From Falciphora oryzae (Eukaryota > Ascomycota > Sordariomycetes > Magnaporthales > Magnaporthaceae): 64,000 bases of DNA. Location: contig JNVV01000012.1 in the NCBI GenBank assembly GCA_000733355.1, positions 270,557 through 334,556 on the forward strand. The letters are read 5' to 3'. Made by a program: the position numbers and the translations under genes. Position 1 is the stretch's first letter; the number at the start of each line of letters is the position of its first letter. The notes beneath the pieces are model-generated. The model saw only the letters and a list, made by a program, of their open reading frames with translations. It was not told where the DNA came from and did no database searches. Below, piece after piece: positions 46,225 through 55,656 of this stretch.

Positions 46225-47768
46225 TCAACTGCTATGCGCAGCCATCAACGCGTAAACCTGCTGCGCCGCCTTTGGGATTTTGTTCTTGCCGCCGCCTGGG
46301 CCGGCCTCGATCTCCATCATCTCGGCGGCCCAGTCGCAGATGGTGCGGGCCAGGTGCTCGACCTGCTCCTCGGTGTTTGCGGCGTGGAACATGAGGCGGA
46401 TGCGGCTCTGGCCGCGCGGCACGGTGGGGTAGTCGACGGGGAAGGCCGAGATTCCGGCCAGCTGCAGCTGGAAGACGAGCCACCAGACGTAGCGCTGGCG
46501 CGACCGCAGCGGCACGATGTGCGCGTTGAACTCGCGCTCCTCCCAGTCCTCGATGACGGGTATGTTGAGGATGCCCTCCTCGTTGGCCCGGGCCCAGTGC
46601 GGGTTGGACTGGATGGTCTTGAAGAAGTGCTTGACCAGGTGCTGGATGTTGTCTTGGTACTGTTTGGGCGGTCAGTTTTCTGTGTCGTTTAATACGGGAA
46701 GGGGTTGCATGCCTTTTGCGTCTCGCCATCGGCCATGAGCTTGTATGCCGCCCTGATGCCGGCGACGGTCGGGAATGAGGGGGCGGTCGTGTAGATGACG
46801 GAGCGGGCAAAGTTCATGATGGTGTTGCGGACCGAGTCGTTCCCGAGGATGACGGCTGGTTGACACGCGAACTGGGGGGGTCAGTAGTCTGCTTCGCTGC
46901 ACGGCGCGGATGGGAGGCGTATCCTCTCACCTCCGGTCGACGCCAGGGCCTTCCCGCAGGTGTGCAACCGCACCGCCACCTGCTTCTCGACGCCCAGCTG
47001 AGACACCAGGCCGGCGCCCTTGGGCCCCAGGATGCCGGTGGCGTGGGCCTCGTCGACGATGAAGACGGCGTTGCCCCTGGGGCACATCTCCTTGGCCACG
47101 TCCATCATCTCGAGCAGCGGGCAGACGTCGCCGTCCATGCTGTAGACGCTCTCGACTGAGATGAGGAGCGAGCGTGAGCCGTCGGCGACCTGGGGCTGCG
47201 AGTCCATGACGCCGGCGATGGCCTCCTTGAGGGCGTCGACGTCGTTGTGGCGGAACTGGACGCGGCACTGGGCCAGCGACGCGCCCATGCCGTCGTGGGT
47301 GCTGGCGTGGACCAGCTCGTCGTAGACGATGGCGTCGCCGGGCCGCGGGATGGCGGCGTAGATGGCCGTGTTGGCCTCGAAACCGCTGCCGACGATGAGG
47401 GCCGTCTCGGCGCCGTGGAAGGCCGCGATCTCGGCCTCGACCTCCTCGATGTAGCCGTAGTTGCCGTCCATGAGGCGCGAGCCGCCAGAGTACATCATGA
47501 AGTCCGGGTGGCGGGCCAGCTCGTCGAGGAAGGCGCGGCGGATGACACCCGTCCTGCCCAGCGAGAGCATGTCGTTGGAGCAAAAGTCGTAGGCGTGCCC
47601 GAGCTTCCAGGCCGACTTTGTGCGCGTGAACATGGAGTGGTCCGCGCGCCGGAGGTCGAGGGCCTCCTCGAGGTTACGGAAGAAGGTCGGCGCGTCCTTC
47701 ATCTGCGGCGCCTGGGGCTTTTGGCTCTTGATCCAGCCGGACAGCAGAGAGATGGCTGCCTCGGACAT
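46225..47768 (-). CDS. Alpha-oxoamine synthase (PLP-dependent acyl-CoA/ACP-amino acid condensing enzyme)
   Basis: Three exons (47768-46931, 46855-46713, 46659-46225) give 471 aa. Intron 1 is GT-AG (75 nt); intron 2 (46660-46712, 53 nt) has a GC donor (AAG|GCATGC), AACTGACC branch and CAG acceptor, and no GT donor preserves the frame. Family blocks: FCSNDMLSLG, GSGGSRLMDGNYGYIEEVE-type segment (MYSGGSRLMDGNYGYIEE), SVYSMDGDVCPL, FIVDEAHATGILGPKGAGL with the PLP-contacting Asp/His, and the Schiff-base Lys in HTCGKALAS (about 271). The family (8-amino-7-oxononanoate synthase, serine palmitoyltransferase, FUM8) condenses an acyl thioester with an amino acid, losing CO2. Here it would release the polyketide and fix the amino head group. 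It is compact like bacterial BioF, lacking an N-terminal membrane region. A biotin-pathway role is possible, but the neighbours argue against it. Confidence 0.85.
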
Positions 47769-48068
47769 GTTGAGGTTTGCGAGGGGGGTACGTTGACGAG
47801 AGAAGGTCCGCGTGTTGGGTTGAGGAAATGCGTTGGTTGTGCTCGTCGTATGATGGCTGGCATGGAACGAACTACGCCATGACGCTGGTGGGTTGGTGTT
47901 TAAAAGCAAAGCCAGACTTGCAGCATCGAGCATCTGGACCTGGCATTGCGATGAAATCCCAGTCCATGGCTAGGGACCCAAGGCAAGTATCCGGAATGCT
48001 TGTTTGCAAGTCATCAGGTCAGCATGAATGCCTCGACGCAGTGCGTCGTGTCACATCTTGGCCTGGGG

Positions 48069-48087
48069 TCGGGGTCGGAACCCGAGG
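48069..48087 (+). promoter_or_regulatory. Cluster motif 1 (CGGAACCCG core at 48076-48084)
   Basis: In the 0.5-kb divergent spacer between the oxoamine synthase and the reductase. The 19-bp TCGGGGTCGGAACCCGAGG is 17/19 identical to motif 3 at 53188-53206. CGG-N3-CCG is an inverted pair of Zn2Cys6 half-sites. Confidence 0.6.
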
Positions 48088-48403
48088 CGGCGGCACGGCG
48101 GGCCCGACATCAGCGCCGCTGAGCGGGATGCAAGGGGCCCGCGATGGGACAGGCCGTTCTGCCGAGAAGGCTTGGTCCGACCAAGAATGCAATTCATATC
48201 ATCGTCCACAGCTTCCAACCGTATCGCACGAGGAAAAAAAAATAAACACACAAACTGCAGCCTTTCCCGAATCTGCTTTCGGCGCAGCAAGTCCAGGGCA
48301 TCGACTATTCGGTACCAAAAATGAAGCAAGACTTGATCGGCAAGGCAAGCGACGACTGTCCACTTCCTGTTCAGAAGATTTGGGGTGAGCGCTGACGCTT
48401 GAG

Positions 48404-49548
48404 AAGACGGCCTTCATCACTGGAGGCGCTGGCGGATTGGGAAGAGCCCTTGCCAAAGAACTGGCGTCTCGAGGTACGCGGTCGGTAGATGTCACCCCCA
48501 GTAGAGTCTACCATTCTAACACAGCCAGGTGCACACATCACCCTCTTCTCCCGAAGCCACGACCCGCTGCAGGAGGCGAAGGAGGAGATCACGCCCTTCT
48601 GCGTCGACAAAAACCAAGATGTCAACATCGTGGAAGTCGACATGGGATATGCCCAAAAGGTAAAACCGTCATTTCCCAGTCCGGTTGTTGCGCGTCTCCA
48701 ACGCCACGGCCGCTGAACTCGCTTCTCTAGGTCGACGAGGCATTCAAGTCGCAGCCCCGGGTCCCCGACATCGTCTACTGCGTGGCCGGAGGCAACTACA
48801 ACCAAAACGGCTTCTTCGTCGACCTCAGCGCCAAGGACCTCGAGGACTGCATGCGCAACAACTACTTCTCCGCCGCCAACGCCGCCAAGACCCTGATGGA
48901 CATCTGGCTCGCCGAGGACGCGTCGGTCCCCAAGCCGCCCCGCCAAAGGCACCGCCAACTCGTCTTCATCAACAGCGCCGCCGCGTTCCTGGGACTGCCG
49001 GGCTCCATCGCCTACACCAGTAAGTCTCGGGGTTTGTGGACATTTCGATGTGAGCCGATCAACAAGATTGACCTTTTCTTCTTCTCGCAGCCTCCAAAGC
49101 CGCCCTGCGCGCCCTGGCCGACACGCTGCGGCTCGAGGTGCTCCGGCACGACACGGCAGAGTCGCACTACTCGATCCACTGCGCCTTCCCGGGCGACTTC
49201 GTGTCGCCGGGCTTCATGAAGGAGCAGGCGACCAAGGTGCACCTGAACAAGACGATCCAGGGCCTGCACCAGCCCATCGAGAAGCTGGTCGGCAAGTTCC
49301 CGTCGTCGGAGAAGGTGGCCGCCATGATCATCAGGGCCGTCGACCGCGGCGACTTCATCGTCACGTACTCGCTCGAGCAACACGCCCTGTTCGCCAACAT
49401 GATGGGCGCCTCGCCCAAGCGCGGCTGGGGCGTGGTCGACACGCTGCTGCAGCCCCTGATGAGCTGGGTCGTCATGCCGTATTTCCGGTCAAAGTGGGAG
49501 GGGCTTGCGAGGGAGGACGGCGAGCGGCTTCGGAAGTCGGGCGAATAG
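48404..49548 (+). CDS. 3-ketosphinganine reductase-like SDR (KDSR/Tsc10/FUM13 type), start unresolved
   Basis: Supported exons are 48404-48473, 48529-48659, 48731-49019 and 49091-49548; introns 55, 71 and 71 nt, all GT-AG. The protein begins KTAFITGGAGGLGRAL (NADPH loop), then CVAGGNYNQNGFF, a motif typical of 3-ketodihydrosphingosine reductases, LEDCMRNNYFSAANAAKT, the Ser of INSAAAFLG, and catalytic YTTSK split by the third intron. A hydrophobic C-terminal segment (WVVMPYF) may anchor it. The start is unclear: an in-frame TGA lies at 48386, and GCTGAC...GAG at 48391-48403 looks like an intron end, but I found no donor and ATG in phase; the ATG at 48321 is in another frame. Expected role: reduce the 3-keto group made by the oxoamine synthase. 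Confidence 0.8.
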
Positions 49549-50078
49549 GTGACAGTGGTACATCCTGCTTCCTGAATGATAATGGTTGCTGTGCGCTGCG
49601 TTCAAGGCTCGGGAATGTGAATTGCAGGTACATATCGGTACTTTCAGCGCCCCCTGGATGCTCGACTGCATTCATCCATGCATAGTGCGCGCCCAGCGAA
49701 CCCCGCGAGACGGGCGATATTCGGTGTCGTAGCGTCAGCGGCACGGCAAACGCTCAGGGTTACATTGGGCTCTTTGAGTCCAGACTCATTGCGCCGGCAA
49801 GCGGCTTTGCTGTGCTCTCGGGAAGGCAGTTCGGCGCGGGCCTGGGACCTAGGGAAGCGTGTGCCGATTGGCGGGCTCCCGGGTTCCGGCGCCCGACTGC
49901 AGGGCTCGGCTGATTTCCGCAGCTTGGCGCCAGTGTTAGGGAGACACGGCAAAGTCGATTTGTTGAGATAGGTACAGCACTAAAGGAAAGCCAGGGGCCA
50001 CGGCCAAGGGCGGGCTCAAACGTTCCCTCCTGCCAGGATAGCTCGCACAGCTGTGCTCCAGAAGACCGAAGCCCCATT
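49549..50078. promoter_or_regulatory. Spacer: reductase 3' end and acyltransferase promoter
   Basis: 530 bp without a gene. It contains cluster motif 2 at 49880. Confidence 0.5.
49880..49888 (-). promoter_or_regulatory. Cluster motif 2 (CGGAACCCG on minus strand)
   Basis: CGGGTTCCG on the + strand, 190 bp before the acyltransferase ATG. Flanks on the minus strand read GTCGGGCGC before the core, resembling the TCGGG flank of motifs 1 and 3. Confidence 0.55.
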
Positions 50079-51644
50079 ATGGATTTTTTCAGGCTCAGGA
50101 GGCGACCTGCCAGTCCAGCGACCGTGCCGACAGACACAATCATCCCCTTCCACTACTATGACGACTCCAAGCACACAAACGGCCTCTGCTTCGACTTCAC
50201 GTTCCGCTTCGACGACGTCCTCGACGCCGACAGGCTGCGCGCCGCCCTCTCTCGGCTGCTAGAGCTGGGCGACTGGCGCAAGCTGGGCGCGCGCATCCGC
50301 AGGGGCACCGACGGGGCGCTCGAGTACCACGTGCCGCGGCGCTTCGACGACGCGCGCCCGGGCTTCGCCTTCTCCACGGCCGCCTTCGACGACGCCGCCG
50401 TCGACGAGCACCCGCAGGCGTCGCGCCTGGCGCGGCCGCACGACCTCGACGCGGCCGGCCTGCCCGTCGCGTTCCACGTGCCGGCGGCGCGGTCGCCCGG
50501 CTTCAAGGCCTTCATCCGCAACCCCGGCTTCCCCGAACGCCTTGACGACTGGCTGGTTTCCGACAGTCCGCAGCTGGGGCTGCACGTCATACGCTTCCGG
50601 GACGCGACCCTCGTCACCGTCTCGTTCCTTCACAGCCTGACCGACATGATGGGCCTCAACGCCATCATGGACGCGTGGACCGCCGTCCTGCGGGGGGACG
50701 AGGCGCAGGTCAAACCGTTCGTCGGCTTCGACCACGACCCGTTGGGGGCGCTCAGCAACAACAGCAAGGCCAAACCGCCGCCGGGGAAGTACCTGTTTGC
50801 GGACAGGCTCCTCACGGGCTGGAGCTGGGTCTTGTTTGCGGCGCGGTACTACCTCTCGATCGAGCTGCTGTGGCCGCGCAGGGAGGAGGAGCGCATCGTC
50901 TTCCTGCCGGCGCAGCACCTCCGACGGATGCGTGAGGAGGCCCTGGCGGAGCTGCTGCAGCAGCAGAGGGGCGAGGGGGAGGCGGCGGCGACGTTTGTGA
51001 GCGAGGGCGACGTCGTCTTCGCCTGGTGGACGCGCGTCGTGCTGCGGGCCGAGCGGCCGTCGCCGGACCGCACGCTCAACATGCGCAACACGTGCTGCTG
51101 CCGGTCGCTGCTGGCGGAGCTCGGGCTCGTCCCGTCAGCGGCGTCGGCGCTGGTCACCAACGCCGTCTTCGGCGCCATCACGTTCCTCAAGGTCCGCGAC
51201 GTGCTCGACAGGTCCCTCGCCTTCACGGCGGCCGAGGTCCGCAGGGCCCTGGTCCGGCAGCGGAGGCCAAAGCAGCTACAGGCGCTGGACGCCATCCGCA
51301 AACGCTGCCTCGACGGCGCGGGACATCCGGCCATTTTTGGAGACCCTGGCATGTTCATGTTCATGGTCTCCAACTGGGAGAAGGCAAAGCTTTTCAAGGT
51401 GGACTTTTCGCCTGCAGTGGTTGGCAAGGGCTTGAGCATCGAGAAACGGAAGAACCATGTGGGGATGCCGTCTTGTCTCCAGGGGAGCGGCACGAGACAC
51501 TACGCGACTCGAAACACGGGCGTGGTGATCGGCAAGGATGCGGGTGGGAATTATTGGCTGTCGTACAATCTGCGTAAAGGGGCTTGGCCGGCGGTAGAAC
51601 AGCAGCTTGTTGCTTTGTCCAAGGAAGACACCAACAGAGTTTGA
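50079..51644 (+). CDS. BAHD-like acyltransferase
   Basis: A single-exon 521-aa protein. The catalytic HxxxD motif is HSLTD at residues 185-189 in VTVSFLHSLTDMMGLNAI. Other family blocks: an N-terminal PFHYYDD and TNGLCFDFTFRFDD, VFAWWTRVVL, and the C-terminal NWEKAKLFKVDF, which stands where plant BAHD enzymes have DFGWG. Fungal relatives in toxin clusters transfer acetyl or other acyl groups from CoA to a hydroxyl or amine. In this cluster it could O- or N-acylate the sphingoid product (sphingofungin C, for example, is an acetyl ester) or protect the producer. The substrate is inferred. The ATG at 50079 starts the conserved region directly. Confidence 0.82.
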   Translation: MDFFRLRRRPASPATVPTDTIIPFHYYDDSKHTNGLCFDFTFRFDDVLDADRLRAALSRLLELGDWRKLGARIRRGTDGALEYHVPRRFDDARPGFAFSTAAFDDAAVDEHPQASRLARPHDLDAAGLPVAFHVPAARSPGFKAFIRNPGFPERLDDWLVSDSPQLGLHVIRFRDATLVTVSFLHSLTDMMGLNAIMDAWTAVLRGDEAQVKPFVGFDHDPLGALSNNSKAKPPPGKYLFADRLLTGWSWVLFAARYYLSIELLWPRREEERIVFLPAQHLRRMREEALAELLQQQRGEGEAAATFVSEGDVVFAWWTRVVLRAERPSPDRTLNMRNTCCCRSLLAELGLVPSAASALVTNAVFGAITFLKVRDVLDRSLAFTAAEVRRALVRQRRPKQLQALDAIRKRCLDGAGHPAIFGDPGMFMFMVSNWEKAKLFKVDFSPAVVGKGLSIEKRKNHVGMPSCLQGSGTRHYATRNTGVVIGKDAGGNYWLSYNLRKGAWPAVEQQLVALSKEDTNRV

Positions 51645-51922
51645 ACTTTGAAGACGGGATCGGCAGGTAGATGCGATTAATATTTGAGTTGTTTAATTCT
51701 CTCAGTAACTAGTTAAATTATTTTTTCTGGCCTTTTTCATCCCATGTTTTGTCCGAAATAAACTTCGAAGAAACCTCTTCAGTCTAGAAATGGACCAAGA
51801 TTCGCCAAGAGCCCAAGTAACGAGCACCCCACTGGGATAAAGCCCTGAAGTGAAATACGATCTTTTGTAATTATAGAATCTCACAGCTCGGCTATGCTCC
51901 TGTAACAGTCACTTTCTGACAA
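51645..51922. other. Short convergent spacer
   Basis: 278 bp between the stops of the acyltransferase (+) and hydroxylase (-). AT-rich, fitting two facing 3' ends. Confidence 0.5.
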
Positions 51923-53017
51923 TTAAGCCTGTTTTCTCAACCTCAGCTCGGAGAGCTCGTTATCAAGAACGAGACCCGTAGTAATAGAGCCGTCCGCATC
52001 ACCATTGATGGGGTCTGCCGGCTTGACGTCGTCGACGGCAGCCTTGGAAGGCTCATAAACCTTGCGAGGCCCAGTATACGCCGTGCCCATCCAAATATCC
52101 CACCATGGGAAGTAAGTCGCAAAGTTGAACTAAGCATAAAAGACGGGTTAATTATCAATGGGGATGTCGCCTCACTGAGAGACTGAATTGGTTTACTTGC
52201 CTGAAATCCAAAGTTGGCATGATGGATGTTGTGCCACTCTGGCGTATATCCAATCAAACCTCCAATGAGAATAAAGGGACTGTAGGGCAGCTTGTAGGCG
52301 CAGTGGTTCTCGCAGGATCGGACCGTGGCCAGCGACAGGAACACGGCCTGCTCGACGTCTGTGAGGCGTGGGATGGCAGAGGCGAGCTGTGAAGCGACTA
52401 TGTCGAAGCAGATGCTCTCGGCGGGGTGGTTGTACGCCGAACCAAAGGAGAAGGAGTTGTAGAGCTCGTGGTGCATCGAATGGAAGCGTTCTACAGGCCG
52501 AAGAGGTCAGCCACGGCAAGCTGCACTACAGTGGGCATCACTTACTGAACCACCACCTGTTGCGGTGGGCAAACAGGTGCGTCCAGTACAGCCAGGTGTC
52601 AAAGATGAAGAAGGCAATGAACTGCCTCACGCCGAGATACGTGAGCCTCGCAAGCCAGGCCAGCGCGGCCAGCTGTATCGAACTACTGTCGTGGGGGATG
52701 CCGAGCAGCTCCGATGCGGACGACTGCCAGTAGGCGTACGAGCCGAAGCAGTCTGAACATTCCTGGAGGGGAGGGAGGATGTGGATGAAGACGAGGGAGA
52801 GGGCGGTGGTGACGCTGTGGTAGGCGACGGCGTGCGTGATGACGGCCGCCCTCGACACCTTGTTCCGTTTCAGCTCCTCGGCGCTGGGGTAGACGCGGTG
52901 CTGCTCCCAGATGTTGAACGTCTCGAGGGTTGTGAAGAAGAGCGTGCCCAGGATGTAGCTCGTCACGGGGGAGATGGCTGCCCATTGGGAGGTTGTCAAG
53001 CTCGGGAGAATGTCCAT
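51923..53017 (-). CDS. Fatty-acid hydroxylase superfamily, SUR2-like sphingoid-base hydroxylase
   Basis: Three exons (53017-52546, 52490-52201, 52129-51923) give 322 aa. Intron 1 is GT-AG (55 nt); intron 2 (52130-52200, 71 nt) is GC-AG with a consensus GCAAGT donor. Di-iron histidine boxes: HLFAH (about 145), HSMHH (about 160) and HNIHH (about 248). Four or more hydrophobic segments place it in the ER membrane. The order FIFDTWLYWTHLFAHRN then FHSMHHELYNSFSFGSAYNHPAE is characteristic of the SUR2 branch that hydroxylates C4 of dihydrosphingosine. In the cluster it is expected to hydroxylate the sphinganine-like backbone near the head group. Alternatively it supports host sphingolipid metabolism as a resistance function. 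Confidence 0.85.
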
Positions 53018-53187
53018 AATGGCAAATGGGTGGGTTGCGCAGGAATGACGGTGCTGTTTTTTTCTTTGCTGGCAAGATGGGGGTGGAGGGCTCACTCTCG
53101 ACTTTGGGTGTTGATTTTTATTGATCTCGAAACCTCAAGGTCCCCAATCGCCGCACAGTCGAGCTTGTGCCTGCAAGGTCCAAAATC

Positions 53188-53206
53188 TCGGGGTCGGAAT
53201 CCGAAG
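53188..53206 (+). promoter_or_regulatory. Cluster motif 3 (CGGAATCCG core at 53195-53203)
   Basis: TCGGGGTCGGAATCCGAAG, nearly identical to motif 1. It lies about 180 bp upstream of the hydroxylase ATG. Confidence 0.6.
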
Positions 53207-53223
53207 GGCGGCCAGACGGAGCC

Positions 53224-53232
53224 CGGAACCCG
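53224..53232 (+). promoter_or_regulatory. Cluster motif 4 (CGGAACCCG)
   Basis: Lies in a larger near-palindrome, GCCCGGAACCCGGGC. Its spacing of 29 bp from motif 3 would suit paired regulator dimers. Confidence 0.6.
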
Positions 53233-53697
53233 GGCTGGGAGATTCCAATCCTTTCCTGCGCAGCGGCGTGATTGGGAGGATTGGATGCATGCGCCCTTGC
53301 CGCACACATGGTTGGACAGACAAACGAAATTGATGCAATGTCAGCGATGCGCAATCCGGCAGCATGTGGTGTTGTCCTCCCGCTTGTGCGACCAGTCTCC
53401 TCAATCCGAGGGAAGGTGAAGGCTGCATGCCTGCCGTGTGAGCCGCGGGCGATTTGGCACCTAGCCGTGGGCGGCTGGGGGTTTTCTGCTGCAGCCAACA
53501 CCGCCTGGAACTTGGCCATGCTCCCGCCTCCAAAAAAAAAATTGGCGCTGCGGGTCCCAGCGAAAACCAACGTTCAATTCACGACAAACTCGAGAATCTG
53601 CGCCCGCCTTGGCACCGTCGACGTCGCTTTGGGTCTCCAAACTCAATTCAGGGCACACCGCGCGCCCGAGTGGACCCCATCTCCCGGCTTCTTCATC

Positions 53698-55512
53698 ATG
53701 CGCCACTCGGACGCCAAGACCGGCGGTCCTGGTGTCGAGGCCGCCGCGGTCGCCGTCGCCGGGGATTTGCTGGAGATGCAAGAACGCCCAAAGGACGCGG
53801 AAAAGGCACCCGAGCAGCCTCGCGGGCCCGACGAGCAGATTGGGGAGGTCAAGACGCAGCCCGCGCCGAAAAAGTCCTTGTCCTTCTGGCTTGCCTTCGC
53901 GGGCCTCGCCCTGGTCCTCTTCGTCTTCCAGCTCGACGCGACCTGCCTGAGCATCGCCCTCCCTGTGAGCCTGACAAGACCATGATCCATGTCCAGCGGC
54001 GTCAACGTTTCGCCTGTTGATCGAGCCCCAATCCTAACCCATGGCGCGTGTCGGCAGGCGATCTCTGGCGATCTTAAGGGCACTAGCCTCGAGGCGTTCT
54101 GGGCGAACCTTGGCTACAGCCTCTGCGGCCTGGTCATGCAGCCCGTCTGGGCCAGCCTCTCGCACGCCTTCGGCCGAAAGTACCCCCTCCACGTCTCGGT
54201 GGCGCTCTTCTTCGTCGGCTCCATCGTGTTCGCCCTGGCCCGAAGCATGAACACCGTCATCGCCGGCCGCGTCCTCCAGGGGCTCGGCGGTGGCGGCATC
54301 GACGTGCTGGCGTCCATCATCCTCGCCGACATGACCACCCTGGAAGAGCGCTCCAAGTACCTCGGCCTGATGGCCATCCCCAGCGCCGTCGGCAACATCC
54401 TGGGCCCCTTCGTCGGCGCGCTCTTCTCCACCTATACTAGCTGGAGATGGATCGGCTGGATCAACCTGCCCCTGCTGGGAACCGGGGCAGTGCTGCTCTT
54501 CTTCTTCCTCAAACTTCGCGCCGTCCCGCTCGGGGCAACCCTCGTTGCCAACCTGAAGCGCCTCGACTGGGTAGGCATGCCGCTTGTCGTCGTCGGAATC
54601 TCCATTTTCTGCATACCCGTCAGCTGGGCAGGGTCGTTGTTTCCGTGGACCTCCTGGCAAACCCTCCTTCCCCTGCTCCTGGGAGTTGCCATCCTCGGTG
54701 TGTTTGCTTGGTATGAGTCCAAGCCCGCGGCACCAATCATCCCTCATCGGCTCTTCCAGACAAAGACGGGAAACATGGCCTTGCTGGGCGGCTTCGTCCA
54801 CGGCATTGTTCTCATCTCGCTGCTTCAGTACCTGCCATTGTTCTACCAGGCTGTCCAGCTCAAGACCGCCATCCAAGCTGCCGTTTTCCTGCTGCCTACC
54901 ACTATTTTGAGCGTGGTGGTCGCGGCCGTCTCCATGATGATGGTCCCCCTGTTTGGAGGATACGTATGGCTCTTGCGGGTTTCATGGGTCATCACCGCGC
55001 TCGGTACCGGCTTGCTAGCCCTCTTCGAGGTGGGAGCCTCGACGCCGATGCTCTACGGGCTGCCGATCCTCTGGGGCCAGGGCGTTTCGCTGCTGCGTCT
55101 CACCATGCTGCCCGTGCAGGCGAGCGTCAAGCAGGTCGACGACGAAGGCCTGGCGACGGCAAACTTCCTCACCATCCGCATGTTTGGCGCCCTCGTTGGC
55201 CTGGCCATCTGCTCTCCCATCTTCAACGTTGTCTTCTCAACCTCCATCTCCCAGGCCGGGCTTGACCTGACGGGAACACTGGCTCCTCTGCAGGATGCCT
55301 CCAATGCCGTTAGCTTCATCGGCAAGCTGATAGGACTGGATGTTTCCCCCTCGACCTTGGATCGGGTCTTGGGGGTCTACCTCGAGTCTTTCAAGGTCAT
55401 CTTCTACACCATGACAGGGCTGACCGGGATCGGCTTGGTGTCTTCGGTGTTCCTGGACGAGATCGAGCTGAAGAGGAAGGACCGGGGGAACCAGCACTTT
55501 GAGGATAACTAG
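53698..55512 (+). CDS. MFS exporter (DHA2/14-span toxin-efflux type)
   Basis: Two exons (53698-53964, 54058-55512; 93-nt intron with CCTAAC branch) give 573 aa. A charged ~60-residue cytosolic N terminus precedes the first span (FWLAFAGLALVLFVFQLDATCLSIALP). Motif A is LSHAFGRKYPL, followed by GRVLQGLGGGGIDVLASIILADMTTLEERSKYLG-type sequence and a GNILGPFVGALFS variant of antiporter motif C. Length and hydrophobic segments fit about 14 spans. Transporters of this group export fungal secondary metabolites at the plasma membrane by proton antiport. It shares a divergent promoter with the hydroxylase, so it is probably co-regulated and the exporter or self-protection component of the cluster. 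Confidence 0.88.
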
Positions 55513-55656
55513 ACCTGCCGGGACATTTTGCTATTGGGATTGAACTTGCGATTGCGAAAGCATGGTAATGGGAAAATATTTCATTCTAATCTTTGTCGAG
55601 GTCCATGGGCAGGAGAACTCAGGTCCTTCGTGGATGTAATCATGGGGATTAGATGT
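55513..55656. other. Convergent spacer of 144 bp
   Basis: Between the stops of the MFS and dioxygenase genes. Confidence 0.6.

Larger units (their letters stand above)
53018..53697. promoter_or_regulatory. Divergent promoter (hydroxylase / MFS exporter)
   Basis: 680 bp with no gene. Two CGGAAYCCG motifs 20 bp apart lie near the hydroxylase side. Confidence 0.55.
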
